Source: Dysidea avara
Taxonomy: Eukaryota; Porifera; Demospongiae; Dictyoceratida; Dysideidae
Direction: 5' to 3'
Assembly (NCBI RefSeq): GCF_963678975.1
Contig: NC_089272.1
Location: 2,414,359-2,478,358 of the forward strand
DNA: 64,000 bases
Part shown: in pieces, positions 12,270 to 23,538 of the stretch
How positions within the stretch are numbered: position 1 is the first letter of the stretch
Layout: every line of letters begins with the position of its first letter
Program-made: the position numbers and the translations under genes
The notes under the pieces: generated by a model
The model's database searches: none
What the model was told of the DNA's origin: nothing
Seen by the model: the letters and a program-made list of their open reading frames with translations, nothing else

Positions 12270-13145
12270 ATATCAAGACACACGATAGTGTGTCGTGCGG
12301 CCCAAGAAGCCGGCGCGCCACACCGTGAGTATATTAACAGGAAGAAAGAAAACGAAATTTTCACACCTATGTAGCTCTGTGATCCCTTATCCGATTGAAA
12401 CCAAATTTGCTAGAGACGTGCCGCCCAGTTAGGGGAGTCTACATACCAAATTTGAAGAAAATCGCTCCAGCCATTTCCGAGATACGAGCGAACAAAATTT
12501 CGTTTTAATTTCTTCGTTTTTTCTTCTTCTTCTTCATTTCGCACACTTCGCAAAATTCGCCATAAAACACGAATGCGTGCTCGGATTGGGCTGAAATTTG
12601 GCACACTTAAAGGGCTCATTAAGGCGGATCTCCGTACCAACTTTGGTAGGAATCCGATGAACATCCACGGAGTTATGACCGATTTTTTGCGTAAAATAAG
12701 GTCGAAGGTCTGTCACGCCTACAGGGTAAACCCCTTGGAGGAATCAGTTAAAAATTGATATGTAGATGGAGCAACCATCGTAGGAGTGCCTTTTTGTGGT
12801 TTGAAAGGAATCGGGATAAAGACCATGGAGATATGACACAAAACCCAACCTGTGTCAAAATTACGCGATCGATTTTTATGAATAAAAAAACTATTAGTTT
12901 TCGTGTCTACCAGGCAAACCGCTTAGAGCAACGAGCTAAAAATCAGTATGTAGCTGGAATAATCATCATAGAAAGTTCTTGCAGTAGTACAGAAGAATCG
13001 GATTACAAATCACTGAGTTATGATTCGAAAGGCAACTACGTGCAGCAAATGCGAGATCGAGATACTCTAATAGAACAGTCACCCTAATAAAGCATTCAGC
13101 TGCATTTAAAATTTACTCAGTTATATTACATTGCAAGTTATTCTG

Positions 13146-16100
13146 TAGGGAATTCAGCTACAAACAAGTCACCCTGTAGTCAGATTAGCTAGAAGAAGAT
13201 ACCTATTAGAGAGTTCAGCTACAAAGAAGCCATCATGTAGAGAGTTCAGCTCAAATAAATCACCCTGTAGAGAATTCAGCTACGAACAAATTACCTTGTA
13301 GAGAGATCAGCTAGAAGAAGTTACCTTGTAGAGAGTTCAGTTACAAAGAAACAATCGTAAGAGTTTAGCTGCAAACAAATCACCCAGTAGAAAGTTCCGC
13401 TATGAACAGATCACACTGTAGAGAGAAACAAGTCATCCTGTAGATAGATCAGCTAGAAGAAGTCACTTAGTAGAGAGTTCAGCTACAAAGAAACTATCAT
13501 GTAGAGAGTTCAGCTACAAACAAATCACCCTGTAGAGAGCTCAGCTAGAAACAAGTCACCCTGTAGAGAGATCAGCTAGAAACAAATCACCCTGTAGTGG
13601 GTTCAGCTACAAACAAATCACCCTGTAGAAAGATCAGCTAGAAGAAGTTACCTTGTAGAGAGTTCAGCTACAAACAAATCACCCTGTAGAGGGTTCAGCT
13701 ACAAACAAGTCACCCTGCAGAGAGTTCAGCTAGAAGAAGTTACATTGTAGAGAGTTCAGCTACAAATAAACTACCATGTACAGAATTCAGCAGCAAACAA
13801 ATCGCCCTGTAGAGAATTCAGCTACAAACAAATCACCTTGTAGAAAGATCAGCTAGAAGAAGTTACCTTGTAGAGAGTTCAGCTACAAACAAATCACCCT
13901 GTAGAGGGCTCAGCTACAAACAAGTCACCCTGCAGAGAGTTCAGCTAGAAGAAGTTACATTGTAGAGAGTTCAGCTACAAAGAAACTACCATGTAGAGAG
14001 TTCAGCTGCAAACAAATTGCCCTGTAGAGAGTTCAGCTAGAAACAAGTCACCCTGTAGAGAGTTCAGCTAGAAGAAGTCACATTGTAGAGAGTTCAGCTA
14101 CAAAGAAACTACTACGTAGAGAGTTCAGCTGCAAACAAATTTCCCTGTAGAGAATTCAGCTACAAACAAATCACCCTGTAGAAAGATCAGCTAGAAGAAG
14201 TTACCTTGTAGAGAATTCAGCTACAAACAAATCACCCTGTAGAGAGTTCAGCTAGAAACAAGTTACACTGTAGAGAGATCAGCTAGAAACAAGTCACCCT
14301 GTAGAGAGTTCAGCTAGAAGAAGTCACATTGTAGAGAGTTCAGCTACAAAGAAACTACCATGTAGAGAGTTCAGCTGCAAACAAATTGCCCTGTAGAGAA
14401 TTCAGCTACAAACAAATCACCCTGTAGAAAGATCAGCTAGAAGAAGTTACCTTGTAGAGAATTCAGCTACAAACAAATCACCCTGTAGAGAGTTCAGCTA
14501 GAAACAAGTTACACTGTAGAGAGATCAGCTAGAAACAAGTCACCCTGTAGAGAGTTCAGCTAGAAGAAGTCACATTGTAGAGAGTTCAGCTACAAAGAAA
14601 CTACCATGTAGAGAGTTCAGCTGCAAACAAATTGCCCTGTAGAGAATTCAGCTACAAACAAATCACCCTGTAGAAAGATCAGTTAGAAGAAGTTACCTTG
14701 TAGAGAATTCAGCTACAAACAAATCACCCTGTAGAGAGTTCAGCTAGAAACAAGTTACACTGTAGAGAGATCAGCTAGAAACAAGTCACCCTGTAGAGAG
14801 TTCAGCTAGAAGAAGTTACATTGTAGAGAGTTCAGCTACAAAGAAACTACCATGTAGAGAGTTCAGCTGCAAACAAATTGTCCTGTAGAGAGTTCAGCTA
14901 GAAACAAGTCACCCTGTAGAGAGTTCAGCTAGAAGAAGTTACATTGTAGAGAGTTCAGCTACAAAGAAACTACCATGTAGAGAGTTCAGCTGCAAAAAAT
15001 TGCCCTGTAGAGAGTTCAGCTAGAAACAAGTCACCCTGTAGAGAGTTCAGCTAGAAGAAGTTACATTGTAGAGAGTTCAGCTACAAAGAAACTACCATGT
15101 AGAGAGTTCAGCTGCAAACAAATTGCCCTGCAGAGAATTCAGCTACAAACAAATCACCCTGTAGAAAGATCAGCTAGAAGAAGTTACCTTGTAGAGAATT
15201 CAGCTACAAACAAACCACCCTGTAGAGAGTTCAGCTAGAAACAAGTTACACTGTAGAGAGATCAGCTAGAAACAAGTCACCCTGTAGAGAGATCAGCTAG
15301 AAGAAGTCACATTGTAGAGAGTTCAGCTACAAAGAAACTACCATGTAGAGAGTTCAGCTGCAAACAAATTTCCCTGTAGAGAATTCAGCTACAAACAAAT
15401 CACCCTGTAGAAAGATCAGCTAGAAGAAGTTACCTTGTAGAGAATTCAGCTACAAACAAATCACCCTGTAGAGAGTTCAGCTAGAAACAAGTTACACTGT
15501 AGAGAGATCAGCTAGAAACAAGTCACCCTGTAGAGAGTTCAGCTAGAAGAAGTTACATTGTAGAGAGTTCAGTTACACAAAAAACTACCATGTAGAGAGT
15601 TCAGCTGCAAACAAATTGCCCTGTAGAGAATTCAGCTACAAACAAATCACCCTGTAGAAAGATCAGCTAGAAGAGGTTACCTTGTAGAGAATTCAGCTAC
15701 AAACAAATCACCCTGTAGAGAGTTCAGCTAGAAACAAGTTACACTGTAGAGAGATCAGCTAGAAACAAGTCACCCTGTAGAGAGTTCAGCTAGAAGAAGT
15801 CACATTGTAGAGAGTTCAGCTACAAAGAAACTACCATGTAGAGAGTTCAGCTGCAAACAAATTGCCCTGTAGAGAATTCAGCTACAAACAACTCACCCTG
15901 TAGAGAGTTCAGCTAGAAGAAGTCACATTGTAGAGAGTTCAGCTACAAAGAAACTACCATGTATAGAGAGTTCAGCTGCAAACAAATTGCCCTGTAGAGA
16001 ATTCAGCTACAAACAAATCACCCTGTAGAAAGATCAGCTAGAAGAAGTTACCTTGTAGAGAGTTCAGCTGGAAACAGGTCGCCCTGTAGAGAGATCAGCT

Positions 16101-16560
16101 AGAAAGAAGCCACCCGTAGAGAGTTCAGCTAGAAGAAGTTACATTGTAGAGAGTTCAGCAGTTTAGCTGCAAACAAATCGCCCTGTAGAGAATTCAGCTA
16201 CAAACAAATCACCCTGTAGAAAGATCAGCTAGAAGAAGTTACCTTGTAGAGAGTTCAGCTGGAAACAGGTCGCCCTGTAGAGAGGTCAGCTAGAAAGAAG
16301 CCACCCGTAGAGAGTTCAGCTAGAAGAAGTTACATTGTAGAGAGTTCAGCAGTTTAGCTGCAAACAAATCGCCCTGTAGAGAATTCAGCTACAAACAAAT
16401 CACCCTGTAGAAAGATCAGCTAGAAGAAGTTACCTTGTAGAGAGTTCGGCTACAAACAAATCACCCTGTAGAGAGTTCAGCTACAAACAAGTCATCCGGT
16501 AGAGAGATCAGCTAGAAGGATAACCTTGCAGAGAGGTCAGCTACAAAGAAATCACCCTGC
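13146..16560. repeat. Minisatellite, 30/31-bp monomer, 246-bp higher-order repeat
   Basis: About 110 monomers of conserved GTAGAGAGTTCAGCTA plus a 13-15 bp part that comes in a few recurring types (CAAACAAATCACCCT, GAAGAAGTTACCTT, CAAAGAAACTACCAT, GAAACAAGTCACCCT). Eight monomers in fixed order make a higher-order unit. Landmark GTAGAAAGATCAG occurs at 14178, 14424, 14670, 15161, 15407 and 15654, i.e. spacings of 246, 246, 491 (two units), 246 and 247. The edges of the array carry more diverged monomers, as expected for expansion by unequal exchange in the centre. Confidence 0.95.
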
Positions 16561-16665
16561 TTCATCTTTTCTTCTTCCTGTAGTAAAGAAAAAATGACAG
16601 GTTAAAAAGTCCTAAAGCCAGCCATAGGCCTGCTTTGGGGTATACAAATACAAAAAGAAGTGAAA

Positions 16666-16991
16666 TCTAATCCAAAACAGCCAAGCTGTAAAAAAAGTGT
16701 GCGGCCCTGAGAAAGGCTATGGTGAAAAAAGATATGAAATCCAAGGTGGCGGCCAAGAAATGGCTGTGATGGTAGGTTAATGGTAAAAATTTTAATAACA
16801 ACAATTCAGGTGAATTTGGTGCCGCTTGGTCTTGGCACAAAATTCACCTGAATTGTCGTTATTAACATTTTTACCATTAACCTACCATCACAGCCATTTC
16901 TTGGCCGCCACCTTGGATTTCATATCTTTTTTCACCATAGCCTTTCTCAGGGCCGCACACTTTTTTTACAGCTTGGCTGTTTTGGATTAGA
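16666..16991. repeat. 326-bp near-perfect palindrome
   Basis: Left arm starts TCTAATCCAAAACAGCCAAG; right arm ends CTTGGCTGTTTTGGATTAGA. Arms of about 155 bp run to a centre near 16825 and differ at few positions (for example AACAACAATTCAGG against AACGACAATTCAGG inverted). The same palindrome is in the second composite repeat (54411 onwards), where it has been split by insertions. Confidence 0.93.
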
Positions 16992-17003
16992 TATATATAT
17001 ACA

Positions 17004-17370
17004 CAGTGTTGGGAGTAACACGTTACTTATGTAACGCGTTACGTAATATTATTACTTTTGTGGTAACAAAGTAATATAACAAAATACGCTATAAAAACAG
17101 GTAATATAACGCAAGCTACTTTACTTACAAATGTAACGCGTTACGTAAGTAATATAGTTACTGTAACGAGTGTAATATTACGTAATATTATTACTACAAG
17201 TAACGAAGTTACTAATCTCGTTTGTTATCCCTGAGTAATGCCTAGCCACAAAAAAGTAACGAAGCCTACTGAATGAAGCTTATTTACCAGCTTCTTACTT
17301 ATAACCAAAATTTGCATATTGTCCAACAACGCAATCATGTCACGTGATAAGGTAGTGGTTTCATACGTCA
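17004..17370 (-). mobile_element. Truncated hAT-type element, CAGTGTTGGG family
   Basis: Begins CAGTGTTGGGAGTAAC and continues with GTAACGCGTTACGTAA words. It matches the right half of the complete element at 25632-26153 in reverse orientation. It breaks off after TACGTCACAGCTTA, so one end is missing and no target duplication can be tested. Confidence 0.75.
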
Positions 17371-18212
17371 CAGCTTATTAATCAGATGCTCATTGATGAT
17401 CAAATTCTGCTAGATTAAGGAGGTTGTTGGATTATAAGTCATTGCTGTAATCTGACATTGTACAATATTTTAGAAATAATTTATATCAAATCATGCAATA
17501 CGTATATTAGAGGTAAGAACATCATAGTGTAAGGTAGTATACTGTAAATTAGGGACTACAAATGTTTGAATTTTCTAGCAAAACAATTCTAACCAGACAG
17601 TCACAGTAGCCTCACACCACTTTCACAGCACCTTGGCAATATTGATGAGAGAAAGCCCAAAATTGCCTACAATGCAAGCAGAAGCATCTCCAATAAAATG
17701 CTTAGAAAGATTAAACATTCAATTTAGCAGAATCTTCTGCTGGGCAACTGATGGACTGGCTACTTCACTTAATTTTGCATACTTACTAATTTACTATAGT
17801 GCCTTCAAACAAACGTGACTGGATTGATAACAGAGGTGTTTCTTGTAACTGTACAATGTGTATAATGCGTTGAACATTCATTGTAGCTGAAAACAAAGCA
17901 TAATGGCCACTTCATGTTTCAGTATTAATTTTGATGGTTGGGGACACACATTCAGCAACAGAATTTTATGAAATGTGTAGCTAGCTCCACCCTTTTTGAT
18001 GCAGTATGCCCAGAGTAAACCATACATGCAGATATGATCAGTGATCACAGAAATAAAAAGTAATGAAATAAAAGAGGTTGCCTAATAGTAGTGGACATTG
18101 ATTGAAATAGGAATTAAAATTAATGTACTATAGTATATACGAAGTGGATATTTAGCCGGTCACCGGTCACGGTTCAAATATTTATTTAGCCGGTCGTTTG
18201 TTGGACAGCCTA
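17371..18212. other. Non-coding stretch, nothing recognised
   Basis: A 61-codon plus-strand frame at 17633-17818 resembles nothing I know. Near 18152-18195 the word TTTAGCCGGTC occurs twice about 35 bp apart. Confidence 0.35.
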
Positions 18213-18220
18213 GTATATAT

Positions 18221-19979
18221 TAGTGATGCACCCGATACGACTTATTCACTACCAATTCGATACCCGATACAAGGGGGTGTCGTGTCGGCTCACGCTGTAG
18301 GTAGATCTGCGACCGCGGTCAAAGTCTTGACCGGAGAAAATTTCACCTTGACCCTTGACTTGCAGCGTTTATCGTCTTTGACCTGTGACTTTAGCGTTTC
18401 TTGTCGAACTTTTGACCTACACTTATTTCTCTATTTTCCTATACGCACCTGCGCTTGTAACCTAGTATAATATTTTCTTAGTGCGTGCTACCAGCAGCTG
18501 GGAGAGAAAAATCATTATAATTACGCCGAAATGCACTGTTGGAGCTTTAAAACATCTTCTTGGAGATCCTTACTTCTTGTGAGTTACGTATAATCCCGTA
18601 AACTTGATAATAGCTACGTATAGTTTTCGATTGTGGGTTTCGAACCTTTCCGTATCGTCTTGACCCTTGACCCACTGTAAGAGCTATTTAGTGGCCTTGA
18701 CCGTTGACTTAGAGTTTGACCGCGGTCGCAGATCTACCTACAGCAAGAGCCTGAGTGACACCCCCTTGCGATACATTTGAGGTTGGAAATGGCCGATACC
18801 GATACTTTTCCCCACACAAGAAACAGCTAGTGATTTAGCTTACTAAACTCATTTGCTAATCTCATCAACTGCAGTTTGCTGGTTTTGTGGCTATCAACAG
18901 TTACGTGCCCCTGAAGATAATAGTTTATGGCTTCAATGAATCTTACTTCGTGGCTCACGTCAGTTTCCACTGTACTAATAATGTTAGTAGCTGGCTTCTT
19001 TTAAGGAATTCATGACTTGTATCAGCTTTTGCTCAACTCCGTTCGATGTACTATGAGCTCTCAGCTCTCACGCAGAATGCGTGAGTCTCACGCATTGAAG
19101 CAAAATCTCACTCTCTCACTCACAACACCTCTAAACTCACGCATTAATATCTCTAACTCACAGTAATGTTAATCTCGAACCAAAGCAGCGTTTCTTAGCA
19201 TCACGTGATCACTCGTAGCTTGCAGCTTGTGTTCAGGGTACAGCTTGCATTCATGAGTGCAACCACCAACCATCAACAGAAGCCATATAAACAGAAAGTC
19301 TCCCATAGCCATTATTAAACTCATTGCACATGCATCTTATAGCTAACTAATACACTGACTTCACATTATTTTTTAACATGCAATTATTGTAATTATATAC
19401 TAACTCATTTCCATGCTGTATAGTTATTGCATGTATTCAGGTCATTATCTATTATAATCAAAACAGACTTTTGTCATAAATGTAGTCCTGCAGCAGCAGC
19501 AGTACTCAAATCTGCAAAGAAAGCAACATCAGAATATAACAGGGCACACAGCAGCAAACAATGAATTATATAATAGCTATGTATACATTATGCAATATAG
19601 TCCTGTGATGATTTTTATCCAAACATTATGAATTTTTGATCAAAATTGCATCTGAGAATTAGCTAAAGTCTTAAGTTCCAAACTTTTCCCATGCCCAGAC
19701 TCCCCTAGAGGCAAAATCCTTTGCATTTAGGACTATAATTTACACACCGCATGTGAGTCTCCTGCCCGCTACATAATCTCACTCATTTTCATACCAATCT
19801 CACTTATTTTCACTTATGTTCTCACTCAAAGTGATTTCCACCAGTTGAGAGCTCTGTAAATGGTGTAATTTAAAGTATCGGTTGGTATAGGGAATTTATA
19901 GCTGTACCGATACAAGTCCGATACCACAAAATAGAGCTGATAGGATACCGATACTAGTATCAATATCGGTGCATCACTA
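18221..19979. mobile_element. hAT-type element, TIR TAGTGATGCACC, with nested insertions
   Basis: Ends TAGTGATGCACCCGATAC and, inverted, TAGTGATGCACCGATATT. Exact 8-bp duplication GTATATAT at 18213-18220 and 19980-19987. The terminal parts repeat CGATAC/GTATCG words. The body is enlarged by the element at 18270-18768 and probably a second insertion at about 19055-19855, whose edges carry the inverted words GAGCTCTCA and TGAGAGCTC around a block rich in TCTCACTC. No transposase seen. Confidence 0.88.
18270..18768. mobile_element. TIR element CAAGGGGGTGTC inside the hAT element
   Basis: A 12-bp perfect terminal repeat, CAAGGGGGTGTC...GACACCCCCTTG, extended inward by an almost exact block with TGTAGGTAGATCTGCGACCG. 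Flanked by CGATA at 18265-18269 and 18769-18773, a 5-bp duplication. The interior repeats TTGACC words. The 5-bp duplication is like that of the CAG(G/T)GGCGGATC elements in this window. Confidence 0.82.
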
Positions 19980-19987
19980 GTATATAT

Positions 19988-20747
19988 GTATATCTGCAGG
20001 TGTAGATGACTTCCCTTACTTCAATACTTTTGTTACTATGGCATATTACAGGATTTAAATGTCCATGTGTTGGCAACCTCCCTTGTTTCATTACCTTTAT
20101 ATATAATTATTATGATCCCATGTAACCATAAAATTTCTGTTTCACTTTTGTTATTTAAAATAATTTATTTGCAGTACTATACATATTTTTTAAACCAGGT
20201 GCATGCCCACAGCCAGCCATAGTGCCTGAAATTGTTTGCCCAGAAATATGTGTGTGTTTGCATGCACATAATATGTATATATATTTGTTTGTCTTACTGT
20301 ACCCATGTGAGTAAAGTAGCTTATGCTAAAAGCAGCCTGTATGTGAGAAGTAAAGGATGCACAGAACCAGCATAAACCTTCCTGGTATATAAGTAAGGTT
20401 TCACTTTAAGGTAGTTTATTCATGCCCAGGTGAAGTGAGCTCCTGAAGACATTATGAATGCCCTTCACAATGGGCTATGTGGGTGTAATACAACTGAAAA
20501 CAACATATCTGGTTTCGTAGACTACCAAAAATAACGAATTCCTTTGGAGAGAAGGGGGGTATGTCCCATACTTATGCGAATGAAAATGAAGGGCAGCCTC
20601 AAGGCATTCCCTAAATAATCTGCATGAGAAAACATGATAGATACACCACTGTATAAAACAGCTAAGAATATACTTTGTGCATAATTTGCGGTTTAAAGTG
20701 GTTTGTTAGAGTTACGCTCCTTAGCAGTGCATAGCATCCAATGAGCA
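19988..20747. other. Non-coding stretch, nothing recognised
   Basis: AT-rich sequence upstream of the retroelement at 20748; its 5' end may extend into this stretch but I cannot place it. Confidence 0.35.
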
Positions 20748-22417
20748 ACGTGTAGTGCAGGATACTAACACAGTTGTTAAACTTGTAGAGTCTGAGTTTG
20801 GTCGTAAAGACATTCAAATCCAGAAAGTTGCTCAATTCGGAGCCCGCAAACAAAATACATCAAAGTCTCGTTTGTTATTAGTGGAATTTTACGACATTAC
20901 TACAAAGAGATTGGTTTTAAAACAAGCGACTACACTGCGCAAATGCTCCAATTGGTCCAACATGTTTATATCTCCAGATTTAACTCCAAAGGAAAGATCC
21001 CAAAACAAAACCTTCAGGGATGAACTGAAAGAAAAAAGATCAGCTGGAGAGAAAGACATGTATACTATATTAAATGTGGCAAAATTGTTTGCAGAGATGC
21101 TGATGCTGAGTCATCAGCTTCTCCACCTCAGTGAAAACCTCATGCCCCCACTACTGCGTTAAGTCCTATTAAAGTTAAAAATAAAAAGCCCTTACCCTTT
21201 ACTGAAGACAAGGTTAAATACCTCCATGCGTTATACACAAACTGCGACCAATTGTTGAACAAATTTGATGAGCTGTTAACTATTGTTGAGAGTTCCAGAC
21301 CTGATCTAATTTTAGTTATCCAAAAGCCCAGATACTACCAATTGGTTTGCCAAGAATATCCATTCCTGGATATCATCTTTTTGCAAATTTTGACCCAGAT
21401 CTTTTCGATTTGGGAAAGAGTTGCTAGAGAAGGAATTGTAATTTACATTTCTGATCACTTGCAGTGCATGCAGGTATCATTTCAAAATACATTCAGTGAA
21501 CAGTTATAGATCAGTATTTCTCTGAACAGGAATGAAAAGAATTACTTATTGGTAATATCTTCTGGAGTCCATCTTTGGACTAGTACAAATGAGCTCTGTG
21601 AGCTATTAAACCTTGTAAATGTCACCAAACCATCTTATCTCCTAATTGCTGGAGACTTCAACTACACCAACATCGACTGGGATAATGGTTGTGTAATTAG
21701 ATCAGATTTGAGTGAGCAACTGTTTCTTGATACCATCCAAGATTGTGTGTTTTGTCCCAGTTTGTTACTCAACCTACTAGATTTAGGGTAGACCATGAAC
21801 CACACATGTTAGATTTGATTTTAACTAATGAAGAAGACATGGTTCACAATATAAGTTATTCTGCAGGCTTGAGCAGTAGTGACCATGTATGTATTCAATT
21901 TAATTTGACCTGTTCTCCAAGTACAATGTCCAGAACCTGTATTCATTATAATTACTACAAGGCTGACTTGGATAAATTAAGAACCACACTTGATGAGACA
22001 GACTGGGATATGCAATTACAAGGCCTCGATGTCTATGTAACATGAAATATGATTTCTGGGATTTTGGAAAATGCTATTGAGGCATGTATTCCTAAGACCC
22101 ACCACTCTTCTAAGAAAAAACATCAATATCTAAACAACAAAGCTTTAAAATTAAGATATCTGAAAGAAGCTGCTTGGAGAAAGTATAAAGCTACTGGAAA
22201 TCATATTGACTATCTCAGTTTAACTCAAAAACGAAACTCATTAAGAAGTTTAACTAGGTCAATTATGAACAGAATCTAGCAAAATCCTTGAAAAGTACCC
22301 CAAGTGTTTTTGGAGCTATATTAATTCCAAGATTAAAGTCAAGCCTGGTATTCCAACATTAGTAGCACTAAATGGTAACAAAGCTACTTCTCCTCTTCAA
22401 AAAGTTGAAATGCTGAA
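20748..22417 (+). pseudogene. APE-type non-LTR retroelement A: ORF1 end, endonuclease, linker
   Basis: Degenerate plus-strand coding sequence of a CR1/L2-like retroelement. At 20755-21160 is an ORF1-type C-terminal region (LRKCSNWSNMFISPDLTPKE, then a basic Glu/Lys-rich helix). From about 21215 comes the apurinic-type endonuclease: NKFDELLTIVESSRPDLIL, then LLIAGDFNYTNIDW near 21640 and SDHVCIQFNL near 21880, the expected DFN and SDH motifs. A linker (KYPKCFW...) follows at 22300. Several frameshifts and stops break it. The RT resumes at 23539 after insertion of another retroelement; the shared 10-bp duplication AAATGCTGAA proves the two halves belong together. Confidence 0.85.
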
Positions 22418-23528
22418 GTGTAAAGGATTCTAACTCATATTCTAGCTGGGGACTGGTGAGAGGTGGTGTTCCTCAGGGCGGTGCCCTGGGTCCACTGATA
22501 AATTGGTATACGTCAATGAAATGTCATCTCAAGTTATCCATGGTAAGCTGTTGCAATATGCCGATGACACTGCGCTGATTTGTACTGGCCCATCCCTTGA
22601 AATAGTGCGTGAGTACCTGTCTCAGGATTTGTCTCACCTTCTTTCATGGATTAAGCAGAGTAAGATGCAATTTAACACCAAGAAATCTAGTGTTATGTGG
22701 TTTCAACCTCATGCACTGTCAAACACTTTGCCACCTGAAGTTAAGATTGATGATGTTCCCTTGTCCACAGTCGCCTCTCAAAAGTATCTGGGAATAACAT
22801 TTGATAATAAACTGGATTGGTCAACTCATGTAGCTGCTATTTGTAAGACGATGTCTTTTTTTTATTTTGGATTAACTCCCATAGGAAGACTTCACCAACT
22901 GAAGTCATTAAGATGTTAGTTGATTCCCTTGTGCTATCTCGCCTGATTTATGCTTTACCGGTCTGGGGTCTTTTGTTGTCTCAGTCAAACACTCATCGCT
23001 TACAACGTTTGCATAATTGGGGTGTGCGTATTACTGCTTCATTGTACAAATTTGACCATGTGTCAGAACATCGTGTCAATTTTAACTGGCTGTCAGTTTC
23101 ATCTTTAAGTACCGCTGCTTGTGTGCCTTACACAAGATTTATATGGGTGATGGTACTATGCTGGATCCTCCAGTAGTATTTGGAACTAATCATAAATATC
23201 ACACTAGATCTCAGAAATTTATTCAGCCAGCATTTTGTAGACTATCCTCTACTAAGAAACTGTTTAGACATTCTGCTGTGCACTGGTGGAATGATCTGCC
23301 TGATGAAGTTGCTCTGTCCTCCACTTTTCCTTCCTCAGTGTATAATTTACTATTGTGTAATGATGTGTAATTTGTATGTGTATTTTTTTGTTTACTTATT
23401 GCTTATTGCTTTTGTACCTGTGTGTTTATTGTAGTTGTAAATTGTTTTCTGTATTTGTTGTTTGTACGCTCTTGTATGGAAGAACGGCTATGCCGAATAT
23501 TTGAGCTTAAATAAAAAATCAATCAATC
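22418..23528 (+). pseudogene. 5'-truncated non-LTR retroelement B inserted in A
   Basis: Starts inside an RT just upstream of GVPQG (about 22468). It continues with an intact YADDT catalytic motif (about 22557), then KYLGITFDNKLDWSTH, and a C-terminal end with WWNDLPDEV before the stop near 23370. The 3' UTR ends in (TCAA)n at 23515-23528. Target duplication AAATGCTGAA at 22408-22417 and 23529-23538. Frames shift at about 22500 and 23120. The (TCAA)n tail and 5' truncation are typical of target-primed insertion by CR1/L2-like elements. Its 3' tail differs from A's, so it is another family. Confidence 0.88.
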
Positions 23529-23538
23529 AAATGCTGAA

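Larger units (their letters stand above)
12270..16996. mobile_element. Large composite repeat, copy 1 (hairpin, modules, minisatellite, palindrome)
   Basis: Copies here and at 51660-57639 share the same order of parts. First comes an end ATATCAAGACACAC with a hairpin (GACACACGATAGTGTGTC) and CGTGCGGCCCAAGAAG. Then about 750 bp of degenerate modules that include CACGCCTACAGGGTAAAC, then the CTCTAATAGA motif, a 30/31-bp minisatellite, a linker with CATCTTTTCTTCTTCCTGT, and a long palindrome ending TTGGATTAGATAT. The words GTGCGGCCC near the start and GGGCCGCAC near the end form a subterminal inverted repeat. I see no transposase. Internal tandem arrays plus terminal hairpins recall Helitron2/Helentron-derived elements, but I found no defining terminus, so the class is open. 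Confidence 0.7.

Noticed and set aside
12410..13087. Overlapping frames on both strands before the minisatellite as genes
   Set aside because: They overlap on both strands, lack any known domain and belong to a repeated element; conserved reading between copies is better explained by DNA-level homology.
13146..16560. Array of a conserved 16-18 bp block with a variable remainder every 30-31 bp, resembling a CRISPR array
   Set aside because: The variable parts are only a few recurring types in fixed higher-order sequence, not unique spacers, and the setting is intron-bearing animal DNA without cas genes. It is a minisatellite; the same applies to 52510-54230.
18198..18470. 90-codon plus-strand frame as a small gene
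   Set aside because: It runs across the ends of two nested transposons (18221 and 18270), so it is a chance frame.
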